Shown here in pieces: positions 33,001-40,424 of a stretch of DNA of 64,000 nt (positions within the stretch are counted from its first letter, which is position 1; the number at the start of each line of letters is the position of its first letter). Under the pieces are notes generated by a model that saw nothing but the letters and a program-made list of their open reading frames with translations, searched no databases and was not told the origin of the DNA. The position numbers were made by a program, and so were the translations under genes. The DNA lies in contig NZ_AQVE01000022.1 in NCBI RefSeq assembly GCF_000371925.1, forward strand, positions 1 to 64,000, written 5' to 3'. The DNA comes from Thiolinea disciformis DSM 14473 (GTDB lineage Bacteria; Pseudomonadota; Gammaproteobacteria; Thiotrichales; Thiotrichaceae).

Positions 33001-34825
33001 GAGGGTTATTCAACGCTTCCCTATTAAGAGAGAGAAAATGCCTTAGAGGCATTAACTCTGATTTATCAAGCAAATAACGTTTCCTATAATAAACAGGATC
33101 AAACAAAGGATGCGGGCTTTTATCAAGATACTGTCCTATCTCAAGATAGTGCTGTAAAGCGCTTTTAGATCCATGCTCCTCCTCCTGATACTGCTGCCAA
33201 TACCACTCACTATCAAAAAGAACATGAGGTTCCAGATTTGATAGCCAACCTAAATGGGTATAGTGCACCAAGGGGTTAGTGTCTTTTAAAGCACTATGGT
33301 ATTGATCTAAATACCATTTACCATCAAATAAAAAATTGGGCTGCCTTCCCTCACGCCAACCTATTTCTATATAATGAGACAAAGGCTCTTTTCCTGAAAG
33401 TGCCACATCTGCATTTTGACTTAAATACCATTCAGTATTAAATAAAGGATGTGGTTGCCTTCCTTTAACCCACCCACTCGTTACATAATCAAATAATGAG
33501 TTAGTTACCTCATCAAAGCTAGCTGCATATTGATTTTTGTACCACGTTGTATCGAATAATGCATTAGGATTGCGCCCTTCTGTATCACCAAACAACAGGT
33601 AGTGTACAAGAGGATCTGTATCAGCTGCAGCGACATCAGGATTACTTTCCAAGTAAAATTTTCGATCAAATAACTCTGATGCTTTAATAGCCTCATAATA
33701 GGCAACTTTATCACCTAAAACCTCTCTTAATTCATGATATTCGTATAAGCTCTCCCCTTCCAGAAATCTAATTTTTCTACTATATTCAATATTTAAATCA
33801 GATAATCTCTTTTCAAGAGTTATTACTTGTTCTTTAAGTGCGGAAATCTCGAAATCACTTTTTTCTAATAGATCTAACTCTCTTTTTAATAATTGCTCTT
33901 TAATTTGTTTAATTTCAAGATCACTTCTCTCTATAGACTCAAGAAAAACTTGGTTACTTGCTAAATATTTTGTTTGCCACTTCAGCTCTTGATGCAGTGA
34001 TCTTGCTAATTTATATTTATTACTAGCACTCGTGTGACTAGAGATTTTCTTATAGAATCCAAGAGCATATCTCAATAAAGTTGATTGCTGTCCACTAAGA
34101 TCATTAACTTCATGATGATGATGACGCATTGAGCTATCTATATAATCGCTTGAGAAAGCACTGAAATCTTGCTCATCAAAACAAGAAGTCCCAATATACT
34201 TATTCATTACATCAAGCGAATTTCTTGGGCTTTGAAGAAACTCATCGTAGTTTATAAAAAGAACATTTTTTTTTCTTACTGCTGATAAAGCACTCAAATT
34301 ATATAAAAGCCATAAATATAATGCCTTATCTAAAAAAATATCATTTCTTTTTACTAAAGACTCAGCAACACTGAGTGGATGCCTGAATATAAAAATATAC
34401 TTTACATCCAATCCTAATACTTCAAAAATTGGCTGCCAAAACGGTAAAAGAAGGCATAATCGAGGATCTTTTAAACCAAAATAATTCACATTGGCTATTT
34501 TTTTATTAAGCAGGGTTTTAGCTTCTAAACGGTAATTCTGCAACTGTCTAGTGATTAACTGACTATCTAACCAAGTAACGGTATGCCAAGTTCGCCCGAG
34601 ACTTTCCAACATTTTTTGGTTTAATTCTTTTATATCGATATCTTCCCAAAAGCCCTTCACATTATCGGGATGGCTTCCCAGTAAATGATCTCCTAACTCA
34701 ACACCAAGTACTTTCAAACTGCGCGTAATAAGACTCGTACCACTACGGTGCATTCCTAGTACTACAATTAATTTTTTATTCAAAACAGGTGCACCACTAA
34801 ATGGCTTAGAAAAATTCCATCGCAT
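30053..34825 (-). CDS. Giant fusion: sulfotransferase, coiled coil, eight 38-residue repeats, GT2 domains and CgeB-like GT
   Basis: The protein has 1590 residues. Residues 15-240 are a sulfotransferase-like domain (P-loop GMHRSGTSLITRSL, then FIFRHPLSVAESL). Residues 295-365 are a charged coiled coil. Residues about 378-690 hold eight imperfect repeats of about 38 residues with the plan LFD-x2-WY-x2-QY...PL-HY-x2-G-x3-GR-P. Residues about 750-960 are a GT2 domain (VSIIMPTYNR, DDGSTDGT, LDTDN). About 985-1260 is a second, more degenerate GT2-like domain. About 1275-1590 is a GT-B type domain resembling CgeB/Glyco_trans_1_2 (SNRVFDVLATCSYLIS). It lies nine bases downstream of kpsD. A single chain that extends and sulfates the capsule is the likely meaning. 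Confidence 0.88.
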   Translation of the reverse strand: MRWNFSKPFSGAPVLNKKLIVVLGMHRSGTSLITRSLKVLGVELGDHLLGSHPDNVKGFWEDIDIKELNQKMLESLGRTWHTVTWLDSQLITRQLQNYRLEAKTLLNKKIANVNYFGLKDPRLCLLLPFWQPIFEVLGLDVKYIFIFRHPLSVAESLVKRNDIFLDKALYLWLLYNLSALSAVRKKNVLFINYDEFLQSPRNSLDVMNKYIGTSCFDEQDFSAFSSDYIDSSMRHHHHEVNDLSGQQSTLLRYALGFYKKISSHTSASNKYKLARSLHQELKWQTKYLASNQVFLESIERSDLEIKQIKEQLLKRELDLLEKSDFEISALKEQVITLEKRLSDLNIEYSRKIRFLEGESLYEYHELREVLGDKVAYYEAIKASELFDRKFYLESNPDVAAADTDPLVHYLLFGDTEGRNPNALFDTTWYKNQYAASFDEVTNSLFDYVTSGWVKGRQPHPLFNTEWYLSQNADVALSGKEPLSHYIEIGWREGRQPNFLFDGKWYLDQYHSALKDTNPLVHYTHLGWLSNLEPHVLFDSEWYWQQYQEEEHGSKSALQHYLEIGQYLDKSPHPLFDPVYYRKRYLLDKSELMPLRHFLSLNREALNNPHFLFDSHFYKDQDKLLEGGSVDLLKHYLSCGALEQRNPHYIFNAKFYTARYMQAGNEKNPLIHYLKIGVDRGYIFNYFINPSYFNTNSSLELTKKLADQYVDSFKPEKVSLLAEDSVSTSFDWLKQELALKRIQARRFTWSTLDKLPLVSIIMPTYNRKHTIAQAVESIIKQTWPHWELLIVDDGSTDGTLEWLKDQFDDLRIRYITQAHLGVSPARNTGLAQALGDYLAYLDTDNVWKSSFLEVMLTYAITEKADFLYAGIELIRDEGTFYRFAPFDFQQLKIRNYIDLNIFIHSRNLLEQSGNFDVALPRMVDWDFIIRCANFAEHIKAIPIIGAIYDDRRQVSRITYSQSSQWFYFILNKYNVNLDKDREKKNHYETIVIVPLLNTSLEIIQECIHLLLSYHEKARPYQIILVHDNSSQAIINFCHLLALTWENVTILSEAFLSNFSLAYNFALKTIQSNYVFFLKPTTLVPKDWLVPLMRALKQQNNIIVQPLFLNPNGRIEHAGLIVDAIDEVSDAVRLAPALQGFARDHPIVQSSFPIANLGDGCIGFAYSELLSDVSFNPVYLEHLEFFEFGLSLATGVTCHCIPESQIILYSDERSHPLYYGEKKKQAFVVQYDFSHLEELSRAWLGKQGLYIQAYLPSLLQQSFCVMKERPSFDDDPVPVKPSYYFVIKIACPSIHERKTWGDYYYAEAFGQALTVLGHHYKIEYLQDWINAGESVIDPNSKTSQVNLVLRGLQPVPLNTTGLNLMWLISHPELVTVDEMRAYDHVFIASEYYAHCLQQEPFNLKSASCLLQCTDPDIFYPVYTLLPKQEITFVGNSRNVYRESVRLAYELGYLTSVYGTLWEQYLPKALIKQQYLPNQELGECYRQSLIVLNDHWQDMASQGFVSNRVFDVLATCSYLISDKLKHWPAHLEQMLVSYDNVESFQQAIGKGMYCTPLERQQQWQNALSVMSQHSFLPRARAVLRKVEELIAAR

Positions 34826-34834
34826 ATAGAGTTC

Positions 34835-36505
34835 CTACAACCCCACCGCCTTCGCTGCCACTGCAATCTGATAAACAATCTGTACAATATCTTTGGTAAA
34901 TTGCATGTCTTTACTATCCAATTGGGGGGATACCATAATTTGATCGCCGGGTTGTACGCGCAACTGACTGCCCATTTCTACTTTGCCATTAGGGCGTACA
35001 ATAATAAAGTCTTTACGATTAGCTCGATCACTAAAACCACCGGCTTGCGCAATATAATCCAACACGGTCGCATTGCTAGCGTATACCACAGAATGTGGCA
35101 TTTGGACTTCGCCACTGATGCTCACAACATCACTTTTATTGGGGATGACAATAATGTCACCATCTTCTAAACGAATATTCGCGACTTTACCACGGTCTGA
35201 GACAACGACGCGCCCTTCTGGTTGAACTTTGCTGGCACGCTCGACAAACTTCAAGATCAAATTAGCTTCTTGGGCGCGAATGGAGGCTTCACCATCAGAG
35301 CTAGCTGGAGCTGTTAAGACCGAACGCTCTAAACGCTGCAAAGATTCCTCCAAGTTCTTTTTCTGGGCTAATGCGACGCTTTTGCGCTTGATATAAATAT
35401 TGCCAATATCCGCTTCGTTGGGATCAACCGCCACATAATCTAAAACTTCTTGCAAACGACTACTTTTCTGTACTGTGAAATAGGATGTGCCTAAAAAACT
35501 GCCTTCTAAGGCAATGTCCATCACATCACTAGGTGCATCTGTGACAAAACGCACCGAGTCGCCATCATATAGGCGAGAACCTAGAAACTGCGAATAAGTA
35601 ATATAGGAGGCTGATGGCAAGCCCTCACGCGTACCCGCAACAGCCACATGCGTCACGCTACTATTGGGGCGCGCATAACGAACCAGTTGCTCCCCTGTCA
35701 AAGCATTATTCAGAAACTCAAAACGGTAACTATTACGTGTATCGCCTTGAACCGTCACCATATTCCCTTGCGGACGTACGACGATGGTATCGCCATCCTG
35801 AAAAAGTAAACGCGGCAAACGACCATTATTTACAAAGTCATATAAATCAATAGACGCGACGCGTTGTCCGCCACGGCGTGTCACTAAAACCTGACGGTAG
35901 CTACCACGCTGGGGATCAACACCGCCCGCTTGTTGTAAAAACGCTACCACACTATCATCGGGCAAGCCGGTATATTGGCCCGGTCGATTGACTTGACCGG
36001 TGACAAACACTAGGACTTGTTTGGGTGTTGCTGATAATAGATTGGCGTAAACATCCACACCATCTTTATAAACTTTGGAAATAGCTGACTTTACTTTGGC
36101 TGATAAATTCGCTGCCGTTGTTCCAACAACATTTAATTCCCCTGCATCGGGGATAAAAATATTGCCATTCGCATCAACCGTTAAGGTTTCATTAGCGGTG
36201 ACTTCGCCCCACATACGCAAGGCAATTCTATCGCCCGTCACAATTTTATAATCGGGATCAAGCGCATCCGCACGACGACTCACATAATTACCCGCAAATA
36301 AATTCGCGGCAAAAGGTGGCACACCAGCACCATTCTGCGACTTCGCTGGCAAGACATCATCAAAAGCCTGCACAACATTGGGGGCTCGCACTGAAATATC
36401 ATTGGCTGTCTTGTCTGCTAGTTCTCCCTCAGCATAGGAATAAGTACTCAAAACAGAGATTAAAAGCGCTATCGATAAATACTGAAGGACTTTTTTCATT
36501 TTCAT
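34835..36505 (-). CDS. kpsD: KpsD-like polysaccharide export protein
   Basis: The protein has about 556 residues: a signal peptide ending SYAEG, a Poly_export domain (YKIVTGDRIALRMWGEV... near residues 75-150), then repeated SLBB-like beta-grasp units (VLVFVTGQVNRPGQYTG, VVSISGEVQMPHSV). It is the periplasmic/outer-membrane conduit for the capsule, working with KpsE and KpsMT. The start is the ATG at 36505, which overlaps the kpsE stop (ATGA) and has AGG eight bases upstream; a longer frame to 36559 would run into kpsE. Its size matches E. coli KpsD, which is longer than Wza-type exporters and lacks the Wza lipobox. Confidence 0.9.
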   Translation of the reverse strand: MKMKKVLQYLSIALLISVLSTYSYAEGELADKTANDISVRAPNVVQAFDDVLPAKSQNGAGVPPFAANLFAGNYVSRRADALDPDYKIVTGDRIALRMWGEVTANETLTVDANGNIFIPDAGELNVVGTTAANLSAKVKSAISKVYKDGVDVYANLLSATPKQVLVFVTGQVNRPGQYTGLPDDSVVAFLQQAGGVDPQRGSYRQVLVTRRGGQRVASIDLYDFVNNGRLPRLLFQDGDTIVVRPQGNMVTVQGDTRNSYRFEFLNNALTGEQLVRYARPNSSVTHVAVAGTREGLPSASYITYSQFLGSRLYDGDSVRFVTDAPSDVMDIALEGSFLGTSYFTVQKSSRLQEVLDYVAVDPNEADIGNIYIKRKSVALAQKKNLEESLQRLERSVLTAPASSDGEASIRAQEANLILKFVERASKVQPEGRVVVSDRGKVANIRLEDGDIIVIPNKSDVVSISGEVQMPHSVVYASNATVLDYIAQAGGFSDRANRKDFIIVRPNGKVEMGSQLRVQPGDQIMVSPQLDSKDMQFTKDIVQIVYQIAVAAKAVGL

Positions 36506-37629
36506 ACCCAACCTGCATGATCTCGTATGGCCGCGATAGACAGTGAGCCAATACCCCAAGCTAAGAAACTCAATAATAACACCGTTAATACACCCGTTAA
36601 TTTATCTGGACGCAATGCTTCATCGGGTAAATTAGGTTGTACAATCACGGTTAAATAACGTTGCTGGCGATTATGTTCAATTTTAGCCTGCTCTAAACTA
36701 GCGGCTTTAGCTTGGTATAATTGCTCAGCAAACGCCTGCTGACTTTGTAACTCCGTAAACTTTGATAAATTGGTTGCAGCCTGAGCACTTTTCCCAGTCG
36801 TTTGCTTTTTCGTAATACTTTGCTCTTTGGCAATTTGATTTCTCAGCGCATTCACCTTACTTTGCAAATTCTTTACCTTAAGCGCTTCAGGCTGCATAAA
36901 GGTATTTAATTGTGCCAATTCCGCTTCTGCTTGTGCCAATTGTGTTTGCAATTGCGAGACCAAGGCTAAACGCGTGGACTCCTCCTGCCCAATACGTTCA
37001 CCCTCTTGCTTTACAGGGTCTAATACATCTTGCTTTTGTCTAAACTGTGTTATTTTATTTCTTATATCCGTTAAAGCTGTTTCGGCTGCTTTAGCTTCCT
37101 TTTCCGCTTGTGCCAAGGAATCATTTCTTAGCCTATTAGACATATGATTAATGAGATTTTCACTTTGACTTAACGCCAATTTGACCAACTCTTGACTGGT
37201 CTCCCGATCAAAAGCAACCATACGAATCAGACTAATACCCGATAACTGATCGTGCTCAATCTCAATCATATTTTTCCAATAATCCAGCACATCTTCTTGG
37301 CTAGCATTTGGATCAAGCCGCGCATAAGCATCAATCGATGATTTAGAATAAGCACTCTTTAAATCAATAACTTTGCTAATATCTTTTAAGAAATCTCCCG
37401 ACTGCAAATAGTTTCTAATTACTAAAGCATCGGAAGCGCCACCGCCCATACTCGGCATACCAGTTAACGCCCCTAGCACATCGAGTTTAGGAACATTATT
37501 CCCTTGGATAATAAACTGTGCTTCCGCCACATACTGTGGGCTTGCTTTATAATAATAATAGTAATAAGCCAGTGCAGTCGGCACTAAGACCATTAAGATA
37601 AAAAGTATTGGAATCTTTCTAAACACCAT
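36502..37629 (-). CDS. kpsE: KpsE-like capsule export inner-membrane protein
   Basis: The protein has 375 residues. Transmembrane helices lie near both ends (about residues 7-25 and 345-368). They flank a long periplasmic region with extended coiled coil (about 165-330, with repeated Gln/Ala/Glu heptads). The N-terminal PQYVAEAQFIIQGNN stretch is the Wzz-like beta domain. KpsE links the KpsMT transporter to KpsD across the periplasm. The gene lies three bases after kpsT and overlaps kpsD by four bases. Confidence 0.92.
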   Translation of the reverse strand: MVFRKIPILFILMVLVPTALAYYYYYYKASPQYVAEAQFIIQGNNVPKLDVLGALTGMPSMGGGASDALVIRNYLQSGDFLKDISKVIDLKSAYSKSSIDAYARLDPNASQEDVLDYWKNMIEIEHDQLSGISLIRMVAFDRETSQELVKLALSQSENLINHMSNRLRNDSLAQAEKEAKAAETALTDIRNKITQFRQKQDVLDPVKQEGERIGQEESTRLALVSQLQTQLAQAEAELAQLNTFMQPEALKVKNLQSKVNALRNQIAKEQSITKKQTTGKSAQAATNLSKFTELQSQQAFAEQLYQAKAASLEQAKIEHNRQQRYLTVIVQPNLPDEALRPDKLTGVLTVLLLSFLAWGIGSLSIAAIRDHAGWV

Positions 37630-37632
37630 TAA

Positions 37633-38295
37633 CTACCTAGTTTCTGCTGATAAGCCTTGATAATTTTTAATACCTTCTTCCACATCATCATAGATTGTCA
37701 GCATACTATTATGAAGAATAATAATTTTATTCGAATAATCTCGGATGGTTTTCATATCATGCGAAATTAAAATCAAATTAGAGTTTTTGCGCCGCTCTTC
37801 AAAAGCCGCTTTGCTTTTACTCCGAAAAACCGGATCACCCACTGCCATCACTTCGTCAATGAGATAAACATCAAAGTCAATCGCAAGGCTCAAACCAAAC
37901 GCTAATCTGGCACGCATACCATTAGAGTAATTACGGACTGGCTCGTATAAAGACCGACCCAACTCAGCAAAATCACTAACATAATTGGTTACTTTTCTAA
38001 TATCAGCGCCATAAATGCGACAAATAAACCTTAAGTTTTCTTCACCAGACAAATTACCATTAAATCCCCCACCAAAACCTAATGGCCAAGAAAATCGCCC
38101 TAAGCGACGAATAAAGCCGGAGCTTGGCATCTCTGAGCCTGCAATTAAGCGCATGACAGTCGACTTACCTGCGCCATTCAAACCTAAGATGCCAATATTG
38201 CTATCATCTGGAAATTTAAAAGAAACCTCATCCAGAATGATTTTCTTGCCTTTCTTTAGAGGGTAAAACTTACTAACTTTTAAAAACTCTAACAT
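37633..38295 (-). CDS. kpsT: KpsT-like capsule ABC transporter ATPase
   Basis: The protein has 220 residues. Walker A is GLNGAGKST, the signature region is NYSNGMRARLAF and Walker B is FDVYLIDEVMAVGD, followed by LISHDMKTIR. This is the KpsT/Wzt-type subset without a C-terminal carbohydrate-binding domain, so export does not depend on a modified chain end. It pairs with the permease encoded 13 bases upstream. FSWPLGFGGGFNGNLSGEEN is the family's characteristic loop before the signature. Confidence 0.95.
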   Translation of the reverse strand: MLEFLKVSKFYPLKKGKKIILDEVSFKFPDDSNIGILGLNGAGKSTVMRLIAGSEMPSSGFIRRLGRFSWPLGFGGGFNGNLSGEENLRFICRIYGADIRKVTNYVSDFAELGRSLYEPVRNYSNGMRARLAFGLSLAIDFDVYLIDEVMAVGDPVFRSKSKAAFEERRKNSNLILISHDMKTIRDYSNKIIILHNSMLTIYDDVEEGIKNYQGLSAETR

Positions 38296-38308
38296 ACCGC
38301 TAGCTCTC

Positions 38309-39088
38309 TTACTCTCTAATTTTATGGCGTGTTACTTTTTCAGCAGCAAGCCCTATAAAAATAAGAACCAGAGAGAAGATAATAGGGTAATACGGTGTAT
38401 AAAAGTCACTTCTAAAATCATAAAAAAAACAATCTCTCACCCACTCTACTAAATGAAGAACCGGATTAAACACTAACCATTCGCCAATACCAGCCGGTAG
38501 AGTACTGCCAAAGAAAAAAATACCAGAAGTAAAAAACAATACTCGCATAAAAATAGACTGGATATTATCATAGCCATTAAAATAAAGTTTAATCGCACTC
38601 CCTATCAGGCCAAATCCCATACCCAGCAAAGAAGAAACCATCAATCCTATAATAACCAAACCAACCGATGCGATTCGCACAGGGTAAATCAAGTAATGGA
38701 AAAGCAATAAATAAATAATAGAGACAATAAAAATTGTTGAAAAATCTAAGATAATCCTTGCAATGACAACATCGATGACTTTAACCTGAGGAAAGTCTAA
38801 TAAAGGTCTATTAGCGTCAATCGCTCCCGCCGCCATGCTCACCCCACGCGAAAATAAAAGCCATGGGATAATACCGGTGAAAAAGAATAAGCGAATATCG
38901 ATAGGGCTGGCTATGGTTCGGTTTAATACATAAAAAGTACCTATTAAACTAAGTATATAAGCCATTGGCTCAAAAAAAGCCCAAAAATAGCCTAATTTTG
39001 AGCGACCAAAACGTGTGCGTGTTTCACGCAAAATAAAAGCATGAATGACACGGCCTTGGAGTCGTAACGCTTGAATAAAATCAGACAT
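38309..39088 (-). CDS. kpsM: KpsM-like capsule ABC transporter permease
   Basis: The protein has 259 residues with six transmembrane helices and the N-terminal amphipathic stretch AFILRETRTRFGRSKLGYFWAF (start AFILRETR) typical of polysaccharide ABC-2 permeases. FNPVLHLVEWVRDCFF near the C-terminus is also conserved in KpsM. I use the ATG at 39088, which overlaps the lipoprotein stop (TGATG); the frame extends one codon to a TTG. It forms the channel for the lipid-linked capsule chain. Confidence 0.95.
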   Translation of the reverse strand: MSDFIQALRLQGRVIHAFILRETRTRFGRSKLGYFWAFFEPMAYILSLIGTFYVLNRTIASPIDIRLFFFTGIIPWLLFSRGVSMAAGAIDANRPLLDFPQVKVIDVVIARIILDFSTIFIVSIIYLLLFHYLIYPVRIASVGLVIIGLMVSSLLGMGFGLIGSAIKLYFNGYDNIQSIFMRVLFFTSGIFFFGSTLPAGIGEWLVFNPVLHLVEWVRDCFFYDFRSDFYTPYYPIIFSLVLIFIGLAAEKVTRHKIRE

Positions 39089-39477
39089 CAACGCTTGAGG
39101 GGGGCTGTATTAAGCAGTGGCACAGCGCCTACCCATTTGCCATTCACAAAACACGCTGAGCTGATTTGTGTAGCATTTTGGCCTTTTGGGTAGTAATACT
39201 GACAAATATTGCCATTCGCAGAGTAATAGCGTTCACCGTTCAACAGCACTTCTCCAGTTTTTGGCGGAGGTGGCCCTACTTTTTGTTGTTCTTCAGGCGT
39301 TAAGGCTTGGCGACGCGGTGGGTCAAATTGAAAGCGCGGTTGAAACCGACTAGAGCGCAGTGCCAGATTCTCAGCAGGCTGTTGTTGTAGCTTTTCAAGA
39401 TACTGCATCATGCCACTACAGCCCGTTAATAAGCTCAAACTGACAGCACAAAGCATCCATTTAATCCACATGAACAT
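39088..39477 (-). CDS. Putative lipoprotein at the head of the kps operon
   Basis: The protein has 129 residues with a lipoprotein signal peptide: a hydrophobic core followed by the lipobox LLTGC, with Cys near residue 20. The mature part has a Pro- and Gln-rich linker and a small C-terminal domain with two further Cys (GNICQYYY and SACFVNGKWVGAVPL), reminiscent of the C-terminal domain of small surface-antigen lipoproteins. It is the first gene of the series that continues with kpsM, and the stop/start overlap (TGATG) shows translational coupling. An accessory role in capsule export or attachment is likely from position only. Confidence 0.72.
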   Translation of the reverse strand: MFMWIKWMLCAVSLSLLTGCSGMMQYLEKLQQQPAENLALRSSRFQPRFQFDPPRRQALTPEEQQKVGPPPPKTGEVLLNGERYYSANGNICQYYYPKGQNATQISSACFVNGKWVGAVPLLNTAPLKR

Positions 39478-39540
39478 GTTTTATAGAAACCTAAGCCAAT
39501 AACCCCGAAGTGCTTCGTAGCAGAAGACTCAATTTGTAGC

Positions 39541-39589
39541 ATGTTTGCCACGGCGCACAATACAGCGTCTATTCAGGATGTGCAAACAT
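39541..39589. promoter_or_regulatory. Inverted repeat in the kps operon leader region
   Basis: ATGTTTGC (39541-39548) and GCAAACAT (39582-39589) form an exact eight-base inverted repeat with a 33-base spacer, about 65-110 bases upstream of the first gene of the capsule operon. A weak promoter-like pair (TTGCAC and TATTGT, 17-base spacing, minus strand) lies within it. It could be an operator, but a chance match is possible. Confidence 0.3.
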
Positions 39590-39613
39590 CTGTGCTGATT
39601 ACGTATCAATTGC

Positions 39614-40360
39614 CTATTGATTCAGCGTGCGCCCACCATCTACCGCCAATACTTGACCAGTTATATACGGTGCTTGAATTAAATAGCTAATTGCTTGTGC
39701 AATATCACTGGGTAAACCCATGCGGCGTAAGGTTATTTTAGCTAATAACGCTGCCTGTTGTTCTACATTAATACCTTGTTCCGGCCATAAAATCGCCCCA
39801 GGCGCTACACCGTTCACCCTAATGGCTGGACCAAGCTCTAGGGCTAAGCTTTTGGTCAACATAGCTAAACCTGCCTTAGCAGCACAGTATATAGCATGTT
39901 CATACAGCGGGCGCTCTGCATGAATATCCAATAGGTTAATGATACATCCGTGTCGCTCGCGTAAGTAAGGCAGCGCCGCTTGTGCTAAAAATAAGGGAGC
40001 TTTTAGATTTGAGCCGGTCAATTCATCCCAATGCGCTTCCGTCAAGGAGGCTAACGGAGTCGGATAAAAACTGGAAGCGTTATTAATCAATATATCCAAG
40101 TGACCTGTGTGCTCAATAACTTGGCTAATGAGGCTGGGTAATTGCGATAGTTGCCGTAGATCTGCAGGCAGCACATAACAGGTATTCGCACGCTGGGCAT
40201 TAAGCTCTGCTTGCAATTGGAAGGCTTCAGCCGCTGAATGATGGTAATGCACCACAACGGTACAACCCTGTGCATGTAGCTCACGTGCAATCACTGCACC
40301 AATACGCCGTGCCGCACCTGTAATCAAGGCAACTTTTCCGCTTAAACTGCCCTGCTCCAT
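39614..40360 (-). CDS. Pteridine reductase (SDR family, FolM/PTR1-like)
   Basis: The 248-residue SDR has TGAARRIG at the nucleotide-binding site (residues 14-21). The Arg in this TGxxxRxG motif is diagnostic of NADPH-dependent pteridine reductases and is not found in most other SDRs. NNASSF (about 91-96) and YCAAKAG with the catalytic Tyr and Lys follow, and the C-terminus has GAILWPEQG. The enzyme should reduce dihydropterins/dihydrofolate. The start has AAGGAG nine bases upstream. It is divergent from the MidA-type gene by 64 bases and is the first gene outside the capsule locus. Confidence 0.85.
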   Translation of the reverse strand: MEQGSLSGKVALITGAARRIGAVIARELHAQGCTVVVHYHHSAAEAFQLQAELNAQRANTCYVLPADLRQLSQLPSLISQVIEHTGHLDILINNASSFYPTPLASLTEAHWDELTGSNLKAPLFLAQAALPYLRERHGCIINLLDIHAERPLYEHAIYCAAKAGLAMLTKSLALELGPAIRVNGVAPGAILWPEQGINVEQQAALLAKITLRRMGLPSDIAQAISYLIQAPYITGQVLAVDGGRTLNQ

Positions 40361-40424
40361 ATCGTTTGTCTCCTTACAGCGTTATCATAACCAACTTTTC
40401 AAACTGAACAGCATCATAGCCTAC

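Noticed and set aside
39478-39613. ops element (GGCGGTAG core) for RfaH recruitment
   Set aside because: I read both strands of the capsule operon leader and the rfaH-kpsS gap and found no convincing match, so none is annotated despite the expectation.
39614-40360. 3-oxoacyl-ACP reductase FabG
   Set aside because: The TGAARRIG motif with Arg at the fifth position marks pteridine reductases; the gene is also not near other fatty-acid genes.
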